A stretch of 37,334 nt of DNA from Pseudomonas nitroreducens NBRC 12694 (GTDB lineage Bacteria; Pseudomonadota; Gammaproteobacteria; Pseudomonadales; Pseudomonadaceae): the NCBI RefSeq assembly GCF_002091755.1, contig NZ_BDAI01000023.1, positions 1 to 37,334 on the forward strand, read 5' to 3'. The translations under genes and the position numbers were made by a program. Below the pieces are notes generated by a model, which was not told where the DNA came from, searched no databases, and saw only the letters and a program-made list of their open reading frames with translations. Within the stretch, counting starts at the first letter, position 1. Each line of letters starts with the position of its first letter. Below, one piece after another: positions 14,813 to 23,307 of this stretch.

Positions 14813-15751
14813 ATGAATGGTTTCAAGTCTTTGCTGCTGGCTGTGTCCATTTGCGCGCCGCTGGCGGTTCAGGCCGCTGAACCTGACTCGTGCGGCACGG
14901 TACGATTCTCCGACGTCGGCTGGACCGACATCACCGTGACCACCGCCACTACCCGACAGGTGCTGGAGTCCCTTGGCTACAAGACCAAGGTGACCATGCT
15001 TTCCGTCCCGGTGACCTACAAGTCGCTGGCGAACAAGGACCTGGACGTCTTCCTCGGCAACTGGATGCCGAGCATGGCCAACGACATCAAGCCCTACGCC
15101 GACAACGGGTCGGTGGAGACGGTGAAGGCCAACCTCGAGGGCGCCAAGTACACCCTGGCTGTCACCCAGGCGGCCTATGACGGCGGCCTGAAGTCCTTCG
15201 CCGACATCGCCAAGTTCGCCGACAAGCTCGACAACAAGATCTACGGCATCGAGCCGGGCAACGACGGCAACCGCCTGGTTCAGGGCATGCTCGACAAGAA
15301 CCAGTTCGGCCTGGGCAAGTTCAAGCTGGTGGAGTCCAGCGAGGCCGGCATGCTTTCGCAGGTCGGACGCGCCGACCGCCGCAACCAGTGGATCGTGTTC
15401 CTGGGCTGGGAACCGCACCCGATGAACACTCGCTTCAAGATGAAGTACCTCGAAGGTGGCGATGACGTGTTCGGCCCCAACTACGGCGGCGCGACCATCT
15501 ACACCAACGTGCGCAAGGGCTACGCCCAGGAGTGTCCGAATGTCGGCAAGCTGCTGACCAACCTGACCTTTACCCTGGACATGGAGAACAAACTCATGGA
15601 CGCCGTCCTCAACGGGGGCAAGAAGCCCGAAGAGGCGGCCAAAGCCTGGTTGAAGGACCATCCGGAACTGCTCGACGCCTGGCTCGCCGGCGTGACCACC
15701 CGTGACGGCAAACCAGCCTTGGCGGCAGCCAAGGTGGCATTCTCGAACTAA
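14813..15751 (+). CDS. cbcX: CbcX-like periplasmic quaternary-amine binding protein, second copy
   Basis: A 312-residue OpuAC-type binding protein. A signal peptide (MNGFKSLLLAVSICAPLAVQA) precedes AEPDSC. Aromatic-box residues are in VGWTDIT, GNWMPSMANDIKPY and LGWEPHPMNTRF. It ends with the family's usual tail and lies directly before cbcW, 54 bases away, which makes it the better candidate for the P. aeruginosa cbcX equivalent (a betaine/choline carrier to CbcWV). The ATG at 14813 has GAGGAG seven bases upstream. A three-repeat array lies in the 237-base gap before it, so it may have its own promoter in addition to that of the first copy. Confidence 0.92.
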   Translation: MNGFKSLLLAVSICAPLAVQAAEPDSCGTVRFSDVGWTDITVTTATTRQVLESLGYKTKVTMLSVPVTYKSLANKDLDVFLGNWMPSMANDIKPYADNGSVETVKANLEGAKYTLAVTQAAYDGGLKSFADIAKFADKLDNKIYGIEPGNDGNRLVQGMLDKNQFGLGKFKLVESSEAGMLSQVGRADRRNQWIVFLGWEPHPMNTRFKMKYLEGGDDVFGPNYGGATIYTNVRKGYAQECPNVGKLLTNLTFTLDMENKLMDAVLNGGKKPEEAAKAWLKDHPELLDAWLAGVTTRDGKPALAAAKVAFSN

Positions 15752-15805
15752 GAGCCGAAGTAATTGCCGTTGGCCGATTCCCTAAGCTTCTGATGGGCCC
15801 GCATT

Positions 15806-16645
15806 ATGTTTCTGACTGACCACAAGCTACCGCTGGGTGAGCATATCGCCGCCTTCGTCGACTGGCTCACGCAACATGGCGCGTCGGTGTTCGACAAGAT
15901 TTCCGACACCCTCGAGTTCCTCATCCACGGCGTCACCAACAGCCTGCTCTGGTTCAACCCGCTGGCGCTGATCGCGCTGATGGTCTTCCTGGTGTTCTAC
16001 ATTCAGCGCAGCTGGGGCCTTGCGGTATTCGCCCTGGCCTCGCTGCTGCTGATCCTCAACCTGGGATACTGGCAGGAGACCATGGAGACCCTGGCGCAGG
16101 TGATCTTCGCCACGGTGGTGTGTATCGCCATCGGGGTGCCGCTGGGCATCCTGGCGGCGCACAAGCCCTGGTTCTACACCGGGCTCAGGCCACTGCTGGA
16201 CCTGATGCAGACGGTACCCACCTTCGTCTACCTGATCCCCACCCTGACCCTGTTCGGCCTGGGTGTGGTTCCGGGCCTGATCTCCACGGTGATCTTCGCC
16301 ATCGCCGCGCCCATCCGCCTGACCTGCCTGGGCATCCAGGACGTGCCGGCGGAACTGATGGACGCCGGCAAGGCCTTCGGCTGCTCGCGCTGGCAACTGC
16401 TGACGCGCATCGAGCTGCCGCACGCCATGCCGAGCATCGGCGCGGGGATCACCCAATGCATCATGTTGTCGCTGTCGATGGTGGTTATCGCCGCGCTGGT
16501 GGGTGCTGATGGCCTCGGCAAGCCGGTGGTCAATGCGCTCAACACCGCGGACATTTCCCTCGGCTTCGAGGCCGGTCTGGCCATCGTCCTGCTCGCCATC
16601 CTGCTCGACCGGGTGTGCAAGCAACGTTCGCTGCGGGGGAGGTAA
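15806..16645 (+). CDS. cbcW: CbcW, ABC permease for choline/betaine/carnitine
   Basis: A 279-residue inner-membrane permease of the ProW type. A long hydrophilic start (to about residue 35) is followed by membrane segments including NPLALIALMVFLVFYIQ, LAVFALASLLLILNLGYW and VIFATVVCIAIGVPLGILAA. The ATPase-contact loop is visible as ELMDAGKAFGCSRWQLLTRIELPHAMPSIGAG, followed by MLSLSMVVIAALVGADGLG. It forms the channel used by CbcX, CaiX and other binding proteins. The start at 15806 has only a weak ribosome binding site. Its stop lies five bases before the cbcV start. Confidence 0.93.
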   Translation: MFLTDHKLPLGEHIAAFVDWLTQHGASVFDKISDTLEFLIHGVTNSLLWFNPLALIALMVFLVFYIQRSWGLAVFALASLLLILNLGYWQETMETLAQVIFATVVCIAIGVPLGILAAHKPWFYTGLRPLLDLMQTVPTFVYLIPTLTLFGLGVVPGLISTVIFAIAAPIRLTCLGIQDVPAELMDAGKAFGCSRWQLLTRIELPHAMPSIGAGITQCIMLSLSMVVIAALVGADGLGKPVVNALNTADISLGFEAGLAIVLLAILLDRVCKQRSLRGR

Positions 16646-16650
16646 GCACT

Positions 16651-17829
16651 ATGTCGGCGATTCGATTCGAACATGTGGATGTGATTTTCGGCACCCACAC
16701 CAAGGAAGCGCTCAAGCTGCTGGACCAGGGCCTGGGCCGCGAGGAAATCCTCAAGCGCACCGGCCAGGTACTGGGCGTGGAGGATGCCTGCCTGGACGTC
16801 AATCGCGGCGAGATCTGCGTGATGATGGGGCTCTCGGGCTCGGGCAAGTCCAGCCTGCTGCGCTGCATCAACGGCCTCAACCGGGTCAGCCGCGGCAAGC
16901 TGCTGATCGAGCACGAGGGCCAGCAGGTGGATATCGCCAACTGCTCGCCGGCGACGCTCAAGACCATGCGCACCAAGCGCATCGCCATGGTGTTCCAGAA
17001 GTTCGCGCTGATGCCCTGGCTGACCGTGGCCGAGAACATCGGCTTCGGCCTGGAGATGCAGGGCCGCCCGGCCAGCGAGCGGAAGAAGGTGATCGACGAG
17101 AAGCTGGAGCTGGTCGGCCTGTCGCAGTGGCGCGACAAGCGCCCGGACTCGCTCTCCGGCGGCATGCAGCAGCGCGTCGGCCTGGCCCGTGCGTTGGCCA
17201 TGGATGGCGACATCCTGCTGATGGACGAACCCTTCTCCGCGCTGGACCCGTTGATCCGCCAGCAATTGCAGGACGAACTGCTGGTGCTGCAACGGCAGTT
17301 GCACAAGACCATCGTCTTCGTCAGCCATGACCTGGACGAGGCGCTGAAGATCGGTACGCGCATCGCGATCATGAAGGACGGCCGCATCATCCAGCACGGC
17401 AAGCCCGAGGAAATCGTGCTCAGCCCCGCGGACGACTACGTGCGTACCTTCGTCGCCCACACCAATCCGCTCAACGTGCTCTGTGGTTCGAGCCTGATGC
17501 GTGGCCTGGACCAGTGCCGCCGCCAGGCCGACGAGGTGTGCTTCGACCAGGGCCGCGACTGCTGGCTGGGCCTGACCGAGACCAACCAGATCAAGACCGC
17601 GCGCCAGGGCAGCAACATCATCGACCTGCAGCAATGGCGCCCGGGCGACCCGGTGGAGAAGCTCAAGCACGAGCCGACCCTGGTGGACGTCAACATCCGC
17701 ATGCGCGACGCGCTGCAGATTCGCTACCAGACCGGCCACAAGCTGGTACTGCAGGAGCAGAGCCGCGTGGTCGGCGTGCTCGGCGATAGCGAGCTTTACC
17801 ACGCGTTGCTGGGCAAGAACCTGGGCTGA
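16651..17829 (+). CDS. cbcV: CbcV, ABC transporter ATPase for choline/betaine/carnitine
   Basis: A 392-residue ProV-type ATPase. Walker A GLSGSGKS is at 60-67, the signature LSGGMQQR at 168-175, and Walker B DILLMDEP at 187-194, followed by the switch His in FVSHDLDEA. The N-terminus has the extra ProV/GbuA segment (HTKEALKLLDQGLGREEILKRTG). After residue 270 a CBS-like C-terminal region follows, often a regulatory domain that senses ionic strength or second messengers. The ATG at 16651 has GGGGGAGG seven bases upstream; a longer frame reaches back into cbcW but lacks a better site. It is the last gene before a strong terminator. Confidence 0.94.
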   Translation: MSAIRFEHVDVIFGTHTKEALKLLDQGLGREEILKRTGQVLGVEDACLDVNRGEICVMMGLSGSGKSSLLRCINGLNRVSRGKLLIEHEGQQVDIANCSPATLKTMRTKRIAMVFQKFALMPWLTVAENIGFGLEMQGRPASERKKVIDEKLELVGLSQWRDKRPDSLSGGMQQRVGLARALAMDGDILLMDEPFSALDPLIRQQLQDELLVLQRQLHKTIVFVSHDLDEALKIGTRIAIMKDGRIIQHGKPEEIVLSPADDYVRTFVAHTNPLNVLCGSSLMRGLDQCRRQADEVCFDQGRDCWLGLTETNQIKTARQGSNIIDLQQWRPGDPVEKLKHEPTLVDVNIRMRDALQIRYQTGHKLVLQEQSRVVGVLGDSELYHALLGKNLG

Positions 17830-17847
17830 TTCTTTCAGCTGAATGAA

Positions 17848-17883
17848 AACGCCGGCTCCCTGCGAGGGGAGCCGGCGTTTTTG
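17848..17883 (+). terminator. Strong rho-independent terminator of the cbc operon
   Basis: A perfect 13-base arm AACGCCGGCTCCC pairs with GGGAGCCGGCGTT around a 6-base loop, then TTT. It lies 18 bases after the cbcV stop. Confidence 0.95.
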
Positions 17884-17908
17884 TTGGCGCTGTCGACGGT
17901 ATTCGCCT

Positions 17909-17998
17909 GTAGGAGCGAGGGGACGCCCAGTCCTTACTCGCGAACGGATTACCCGGCGGCGCTGGCGCTGGGCGGTTCGCGAGCAAGCTCGCTCCTAC
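17909..17998. repeat. REP pair
   Basis: GTAGGAGCGAGGGGACGCC...CTCGCGAAC faces GGTTCGCGAGCAAGCTCG-CTCCTAC. It forms the first part of a 366-base stretch (17884-18249) that holds only repeats. Confidence 0.85.
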
Positions 17999-18023
17999 AA
18001 CTTGTGCCCTGTGCCTCGGCAGG

Positions 18024-18163
18024 CCCTCACCCTAACCCTCTCCCAGGGGGAGAGGGGACTGTCCTCTGCGCTCGGGAAGCTTGGAGCTTTCCGGCTATCT
18101 TCGTTACCGATCCAGTACACCGAACGGCTCCCTCTCCCTTTGGGAGAGGGTTGGGGTGAGGGG
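18024..18163. repeat. Two opposed REP-like units (GGGAGAGGG family)
   Basis: CCCTCACCCTAACCCTCTCCC begins the first unit and GGGAGAGGGTTGGGGTGAGGGG ends the second, in mirror orientation 75 bases apart. They lie downstream of the convergent cbc operon and hydrolase gene. The rest up to 18249 has no gene that I can support. Confidence 0.8.
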
Positions 18164-18249
18164 CTCTCCCCGTACCGGAGCTTCAGGGGAACGTGGGAGC
18201 GGACTCTGTTCGCGATAGCCCCACGCCGGCACAGACCACGGAAGAAGCA

Positions 18250-19260
18250 TCAGTGCTTCAGGTCCGCCAACCCCTTGAGCAGCGCCTCGTGGAAGCGCTT
18301 CGGGTCCTGGATCTGCGGCGCGTGGCCCATGTCGTCGAACTCCACCAGGGTGGCGTTGGGGATCGCCTTGGCGGTCGCCTTGCCCAGTTCGGCGTAGTTG
18401 CCCAGCTTCGGCTTGAGCTCGGCCGGAGCGATGTCCTTGCCGATGGCGGTGTTGTCCTTGGTGCCGATCAGCAGCAGGGTCGGCATCCTCAGCTGGCCGA
18501 ATTCGTAGACCACCGGCTGGGTGAAGATCATGTCGTAGAGCAGCGCCGAGTTCCATGCCACGCGCTCGTGGCCGGCGCCGTTGAACAGGCCGGCGAGCAT
18601 GTTCACCCACTTGTCGTACTCCGGCTTCCACTGGCCGGCGTAGTAGGTCGCCTGCTCGTACTGGCGGATGCCCTCGGCGCTGGTCTTCAGCTCGCGCTCG
18701 TACCACTGGTCCGGCGTGCGGTAGGGCACGCCCAGGGCTTTCCAGTCTTCCAGGCCGATGGGGTTGACCATGGCCAGCTGCTCCACCTGCTGCGGGTACA
18801 TCAGCGCGTAGCGGGCGGCGAGCATGCCGCCGGTGGAGTGGCCCAGCAGGGTGATCTTGCCGATCTTCAGGTGCTCCAGCAGCGCGTGGGTGTTGGTCGC
18901 CAGCTGCTGGAAGCTGTACTGGTAGCGCTCGGGCTTGGTGGATTTGCAGAAGCCGATCTGGTCCGGCGCCACCACGCGGTAGCCGGCGTCGCTCAGCGCG
19001 GCGATGGTGGTTTCCCAGGTACCGGCGCAGAAATTCTTGCCGTGCAGCAGCACCACGGTGCGGCCGTTGGGCTGTTTCTTCGGCTTCACGTCGATATAGG
19101 CCATGTGCATGTGGTGGCCCTGGGACGCGAAGCTGTAATGGCCGACCGGATAGGCGTAGTTGAAACGCTCCAGTTCCGGGCCATAGGTGGGTTTGGATTC
19201 GGCGGCGTGCAGCGGCAGGGCGGCGGCCAACAGCAAGGCGGGAAGCCAGCGGCGGGGCAT
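18250..19260 (-). CDS. Secreted alpha/beta hydrolase
   Basis: A 336-residue alpha/beta-fold hydrolase with a signal peptide (MPRRWLPALLLAAALPLHA, then AES), so probably periplasmic. The oxyanion region is LLHGKNFCAGTWE, the nucleophile Ser142 lies in GHSTGG, and the triad is completed by Asp269 (GTKDN) and His313 (MGHAPQ). This is the arrangement of C-C hydrolase and haloperoxidase-like esterases. The ATG at 19260 has GGAGAG upstream and begins the signal peptide, whereas the in-frame ATG at 19287 does not. Two REPs isolate it. The substrate cannot be told; esters, lactones and acyl-quaternary amines are all possible. Confidence 0.88.
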   Translation of the reverse strand: MPRRWLPALLLAAALPLHAAESKPTYGPELERFNYAYPVGHYSFASQGHHMHMAYIDVKPKKQPNGRTVVLLHGKNFCAGTWETTIAALSDAGYRVVAPDQIGFCKSTKPERYQYSFQQLATNTHALLEHLKIGKITLLGHSTGGMLAARYALMYPQQVEQLAMVNPIGLEDWKALGVPYRTPDQWYERELKTSAEGIRQYEQATYYAGQWKPEYDKWVNMLAGLFNGAGHERVAWNSALLYDMIFTQPVVYEFGQLRMPTLLLIGTKDNTAIGKDIAPAELKPKLGNYAELGKATAKAIPNATLVEFDDMGHAPQIQDPKRFHEALLKGLADLKH

Positions 19261-19371
19261 CGGGAAGCTCTCCTGGTGGTGGGGCACGGGTCAGACAGCG
19301 GGAAAGGCCATAGGTTGGCAGATTTCCGGGCGGGATGCCGCATCGGCGGGTAATGCGAGAAGCGCTTTTTT

Positions 19372-19453
19372 GTAGGAGCGAGCGTGCTCGCCAACCGGGT
19401 GGGTGCGGCCTAGGCGTTCGCGAGCAAGGGCTAGGCGCCCCCCTCGCTCCTAC
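19372..19453. repeat. REP pair, variant arm
   Basis: GTAGGAGCGAGCGTGCTCGC faces GTTCGCGAGCAAGGGCTAGG followed by CGCCCCCCTCGCTCCTAC. The right arm carries the same GCTAGGCGCCCC insert as the repeat at 2498-2592, in opposite orientation. Confidence 0.85.
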
Positions 19454-19479
19454 AGGTTTGGGCCAGCGCCGAAGTGGCG

Positions 19480-20403
19480 TCAGGCCGCGGTGGCGCCGCC
19501 GGTCAGCCAGTCGATGAACAGCGAGAACAGTTCCGCCTGGGAGTTGATCTCCAGCTTGGTGTAGAGGTGCTTGCGGTGCATGCGCACGGTTTCCGGTGAG
19601 ATATCCAGCACCCGCGCGCTGGATTTCACCGAGTGGCCGCGCAGTAGCAGGTGGGCGATTTCCCGTTCGCGCTCGGTCAGCCGGTCGGCGCCGAAGTTCA
19701 TGAAGGCGGCGCGGATATGCCGGTTCAGCGGCGCCTGCTCGTCCGGGTCGCTGACACTCACACCGCGCCCGGCCAGCAGCAGGTCCAGCCCGCCGTTGCG
19801 CTCGAACTGGCGGACCAGTTCGCGCACCAGCGGCAGGACGGTAGCCAGCAGGTCCAGCTGGGTTTCGCTGAAGCGCGCGCCGCTCCTGCCCTGGTACAGG
19901 CACAGCGAGACCTTGCGCGACTCGCCCAGGTCGATGATGAAGTGGCAGTCCTCGGTGCAGCCGAACTTGAGGTAGTAGGTCTTGTAGTACTCGCTGGCGA
20001 AGAAATCGTCCGGGGCGATATCGGCCAGTGGGTAGAAGCCTTCGGTGAGGCCGTCTTCCATGGCCAGGCAGAACGGGTCGAGCAGGTAGCCGCGGGCGTA
20101 GTAGCGATCGATCAGCGCCTCGTGGTGCTCCGGGTCGATGCCGCGCTGGTATAGCGGTTGCGGCGGCTGGCCACGCTGTTCCAGGCCAAGCATCACCGAC
20201 TCCAGTGGTACCAGGCAGCCCAGGGCGTCGGCCAGGCGTTCGACGAAGACGACCTCGCCGACACTGGCCATGACGCGCGCCAGCCCCGCATGCCAGGCAT
20301 GCAGGGCCAGTGCATCGGACGTTTCGCTCAGTGCCTGAGATTCGCTCATGCCCGGCAGCATAAAGGGCTGCCGGGGTGTAGGCAAAATCCTCGGATCGAT
20401 CAT
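19480..20403 (-). CDS. LuxR-type transcriptional regulator
   Basis: A 307-residue regulator with a C-terminal LuxR helix-turn-helix (about 236-295: RLTEREREIAHLLLRGHSVKSSARVLDISPETVRMHRKHLYTKL, including the helix SPETVRMHRKHLY). The N-terminal 200 residues hold no receiver Asp motif and look like a ligand-sensing domain. Its ATG overlaps the stop of the aminotransferase as TGATG, so the two are translationally coupled; I chose this start for that reason. Internal ATGs at 20361 and 20349 are possible but lack ribosome binding sites. The likely targets are its own operon and the adjacent binding protein. The effector is unknown and may be an amine or amino acid. Confidence 0.85.
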   Translation of the reverse strand: MIDPRILPTPRQPFMLPGMSESQALSETSDALALHAWHAGLARVMASVGEVVFVERLADALGCLVPLESVMLGLEQRGQPPQPLYQRGIDPEHHEALIDRYYARGYLLDPFCLAMEDGLTEGFYPLADIAPDDFFASEYYKTYYLKFGCTEDCHFIIDLGESRKVSLCLYQGRSGARFSETQLDLLATVLPLVRELVRQFERNGGLDLLLAGRGVSVSDPDEQAPLNRHIRAAFMNFGADRLTEREREIAHLLLRGHSVKSSARVLDISPETVRMHRKHLYTKLEINSQAELFSLFIDWLTGGATAA

Positions 20404-21821
20404 CAGTGCCCCGCGTAATCACCGCTGCGCTGGAGGTCAGCGGCGGCCTCCAGGATCGATTCGCGCAAGGTGTCGACGATCTCGTCGACCTGCGCGCGGG
20501 TGATGGTCAGCGGCGGCGACATCACGTTCAGGTGCACGATGGGCCGCACCAGCAGGCCCTTGGCCTGGGCGCGCAGGTGGATCTTCTCGCCGATGTTCAG
20601 CTCCTCGGGGAAGAGCACCTTGCTGCGCTTGTCGGCGACGAACTCGACGCAGGCCATCAGCTTCTGGCAACGCACGCTGCCCACCAGCGGCAGGTCGGCC
20701 AGTTCCTGCAGACGCTGCTCCAGGTAGCCGCCGACGTCCTTCACGTGCTCCAGCAGATTCTCACGCTCGATGATCTCGATGTTCTTCAGCGCCGAGACGC
20801 AGCTCACCGGGTGCCCGCTGTAGGTGAAGCCGTGGGCGAAGCAGCGGCCCTTGTCGGCCTCGCCGATCACCTTCCAGATGCGCTCGGAGAAGATGCACGC
20901 GCCCAGCGGCAGGTAGCCGGAGGTCAGGCCCTTGGCGGTGGTGATGATATCCGGCTGCATGCCGAACACGTCCTCGGAGGCGAAGAAGGCGCCCAGGCGG
21001 CCGAAGGAGGTCACCACTTCGTCAGCGACGTAGAGCACGTCGTACTTCTGGCATACCTGCCACATGCGCTGGTGGTAGCCCTTGGGCGGGATGATCACGC
21101 CGCCCGAGCCCATGATCGGCTCGGCGAAGAAGGCGGCGACCTTGTCTTCACCCAGTTCCAGGATCTTGTCTTCGAATTCCTTCACCAGGAATTCGAGGAA
21201 GTCCCCTTCGGTCATCCCTTCCGGCGCGCGGTAGGGGTTGGGGCAGGAAATGTGGTGGATGACGTCCTTGAGGAAGTCGAACTCGGCGGGGTGGTCGGCG
21301 ACCTTGCCGCCCAGCGACATGGTGAGGAAGGTCGAGCCGTGGTAAGCGTTGACGCGGCTGATGATGTGCTTCTTGTCATGCTTGCCGCGGCAGTTCTGGT
21401 AGTACTGGATCAGCCGGTAGGCGGTGTCCACGGCGGTGGAGCCGCCGGTGGTGAGGAACACGTGGTCCAGGTCGCCAGGGGCGAGCTGCGCGAGTTTTTC
21501 GCAGAGCTGGATGGCGGTGACGTTGGCCATGTCGCAGAACGGGTTGGAGTAGGCCAGCTGGCGCACCTGCTCGGCGATGGCTTCGGCCATTTCCGCGCGG
21601 CCCAGGCCTATGTTGGTGCACCACATGCCGCCCACGGCATCCAGGTAGCGATTGCCCTTGGTGTCGTAGATGTACGCGCCCTCGCCGGCGGCGATGTTCA
21701 GCGCACCGTTGACCCGGTGATCGTCGAACACGTGGTAGCCGTGCATGTAGTGGGCTTTGTCGGCGGCGACCAGCTGCTCGTCGTTGAACTGGGCGAAGAA
21801 GGCTGGGGTGGTGGTGGTCAT
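20403..21821 (-). CDS. Class-III PLP aminotransferase (omega-amino acid/amine type)
   Basis: A 472-residue fold-type I aminotransferase. The PLP Lys297 lies in TTAKGLTSGYLPLGA and the cofactor Asp in LYVADEVVTSFGR; GGSTAVDTAYRL and NAYHGSTFLTMSLGG are the phosphate-binding regions. Such enzymes move the terminal amino group of omega-amino acids or diamines, such as GABA, beta-alanine or putrescine, to pyruvate. The substrate cannot be set from sequence. The ATG at 21821 has GAGGTACAGACA upstream. Downstream it overlaps the LuxR regulator, and a REP-containing gap separates it from the binding protein on the same strand. The combination points to uptake and transamination of an amine. Confidence 0.9.
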   Translation of the reverse strand: MTTTTPAFFAQFNDEQLVAADKAHYMHGYHVFDDHRVNGALNIAAGEGAYIYDTKGNRYLDAVGGMWCTNIGLGRAEMAEAIAEQVRQLAYSNPFCDMANVTAIQLCEKLAQLAPGDLDHVFLTTGGSTAVDTAYRLIQYYQNCRGKHDKKHIISRVNAYHGSTFLTMSLGGKVADHPAEFDFLKDVIHHISCPNPYRAPEGMTEGDFLEFLVKEFEDKILELGEDKVAAFFAEPIMGSGGVIIPPKGYHQRMWQVCQKYDVLYVADEVVTSFGRLGAFFASEDVFGMQPDIITTAKGLTSGYLPLGACIFSERIWKVIGEADKGRCFAHGFTYSGHPVSCVSALKNIEIIERENLLEHVKDVGGYLEQRLQELADLPLVGSVRCQKLMACVEFVADKRSKVLFPEELNIGEKIHLRAQAKGLLVRPIVHLNVMSPPLTITRAQVDEIVDTLRESILEAAADLQRSGDYAGH

Positions 21822-21862
21822 TGTCTGTACCTCGAAATTACGGTTCGTCGTGCGAGTCCTTG

Positions 21863-22030
21863 CCCTCTCCCTGACCCTCCCCCTGAAGGGAGAGGGGACC
21901 GTTCGGAGTACTCGGTGACTACGACGGTCATTGCGGGCACGCAGTCAGCGACATCACAGGAAGACGACTTCCTTGAACGTGGCTGCGGGCTGCCCCCTCT
22001 CCCTTCAGGGAGAGGGCTGGGGAGAGGGGG
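21863..22030. repeat. REP-like units (GGGAGAGGG family)
   Basis: Two hairpins, CCCTCTCCCTGACC...GGGAGAGGGG near 21863-21897 and CCCCCTCTCCC/GGGAGAGGGC near 21993-22017, lie between the binding protein and aminotransferase genes, which run the same way. Confidence 0.8.
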
Positions 22031-22046
22031 CTGTGGTCTTGCGCTA

Positions 22047-23150
22047 TCAGGTCCCGGTCTTCACCGCGTTCCAGGTACGGGTGATCAGGCGAGTGGCCTT
22101 GGGGGTCTGCACTTTCTGGGTGAACAGGCGGGCGCGGGTCTCGGCGTCGGGGTAGATCGCCGGGTCGTTGCGCACTTCGGCGGCCAGCAGCGGGGTAGCG
22201 GCGGCGTTGCTGGAGGCGTAGCGGATGTAGTCGGCGACGCCCGCGGCAACCTTCGGCTGCAGCATGTACTCGATGAACTTGTGGGCGTTTTCCACGTGGG
22301 GCGCGTCGGCCGGGATGTAGAAGTCGTCGAACCAGATCAGCGAGCCTTCCTTGGGCACGAAGTAGCCCAGCTTGACCTTGGCGCCGGCTTCGTCGGCGCG
22401 GGCCTGGGCGGTGGCGTAGTCGCCGGACCAGGTCATCGCCATGCACTGGTCGCCGTTGGCCAGGCCGTTGAGGTAGCTGGTGGAGTCGAACTTGCGGATA
22501 TACGGGCGGATCGATTGCAGCAGGTCCTGGGCGGCCTTCAGATCCTCGGGCAGCGCGCTGTTGGGGTCGCGCTTGAGGTAGGCCAGGGCCAGCGGGATCA
22601 CGTCGGTGGGGGAATCGATGATGGTCACCCCGCAATCGGCGAATTTCGACACGATCTTCGGATCGAACAGCATCGCCAGCGAGCCGATGGGCGCATCGGG
22701 CATGCGCTGCTTGATCTTGTCGATGTTGTAGGTGATGCCGTTGCTGCCCCAGGTGTAGGGCGCCGAGTACTTCACGCCCGGATCGTAGTGGTCCAGGTGC
22801 TTGAGCACGTCGGGGTCGAGGTTGTTCCAGCTGGGCAGCTTGGACTTGTCCAGCGGCTGGAACACGCCCGCTTTCAGCAGCGGCGGCACCAGGGCGGCGT
22901 TGAGCACCACCAGGTCGTAGCCCGAGCGGCCGGGCAGCAACTTGCCCTGCACGGTCTCGTAGGAATCGAAGGTGTCGTAGACCACCTTGATCCCGGTTTC
23001 CTTCTCGAAGTCGGCGACGGTGTGCTCGCCGATGTAGTCGGTCCAGTTGTACAGCCGCAGCGTCTTCGCGCCAGCGGCATCCTCCCCGTGACCCAGTGCC
23101 GGCAAGGTCGCCAGCGCCGCGCTGAGTACTGCTGCGAGCGTTTTCTGCAT
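22047..23150 (-). CDS. Periplasmic polyamine-type binding protein (PotF/SpuD-like), orphan
   Basis: A 367-residue extracellular solute-binding protein of the spermidine/putrescine class. A signal peptide (MQKTLAAVLSAALATLPALGHG) is followed by the family signature LRLYNWTDYIGEHTVADFEKETGIKVVYDTFDSYE. Other marks are the ligand-pocket region SGYDLVV and the hinge AMTWSGDYATA. P. aeruginosa has several relatives with different ligands (putrescine, spermidine, GABA), so the ligand is not certain. The ATG at 23150 has AAGGTGGG upstream and begins the signal peptide. No permease or ATPase gene is nearby, so it must use a transporter encoded elsewhere. It faces the TetR gene across a 157-base divergent gap. 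Confidence 0.9.
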   Translation of the reverse strand: MQKTLAAVLSAALATLPALGHGEDAAGAKTLRLYNWTDYIGEHTVADFEKETGIKVVYDTFDSYETVQGKLLPGRSGYDLVVLNAALVPPLLKAGVFQPLDKSKLPSWNNLDPDVLKHLDHYDPGVKYSAPYTWGSNGITYNIDKIKQRMPDAPIGSLAMLFDPKIVSKFADCGVTIIDSPTDVIPLALAYLKRDPNSALPEDLKAAQDLLQSIRPYIRKFDSTSYLNGLANGDQCMAMTWSGDYATAQARADEAGAKVKLGYFVPKEGSLIWFDDFYIPADAPHVENAHKFIEYMLQPKVAAGVADYIRYASSNAAATPLLAAEVRNDPAIYPDAETRARLFTQKVQTPKATRLITRTWNAVKTGT

Positions 23151-23259
23151 GTCAGTCCCACCTTTGATTTTGTTATGGATTGGAGATATCGCGGATGAAG
23201 CCACTCTCGACCAGGGGCACAACCCGGACCATTCCCCGAACGGGTAGGTACTGGCGCCT

Positions 23260-23280
23260 AATCGAACAATCGTTCAGATT
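23260..23280. promoter_or_regulatory. Inverted repeat AATCGAAC/GTTCAGATT, candidate TetR operator
   Basis: AATCGAAC and GTTC(A)GATT are mirror-related around AATC, about 30 bases before the TetR gene and about 110 bases before the binding protein gene. A TetR protein encoded next to such a site often represses both itself and its neighbour. Confidence 0.5.
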
Positions 23281-23307
23281 GGCCACCTGACACTTTAGGA
23301 GCCAGGC

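Noticed and set aside
17884..18249. CRISPR-like array
   Set aside because: Repeats are inverted REP units of two families, not direct repeats with regular unique spacers.
20406..23198. A 930-residue open frame antisense to the aminotransferase and binding protein genes
   Set aside because: High-GC DNA gives long antisense frames; it crosses two real genes and a REP and has low-complexity Gly/Val/His content. The same applies to 166-1899, 18104-20422, 32004-33734 and others.
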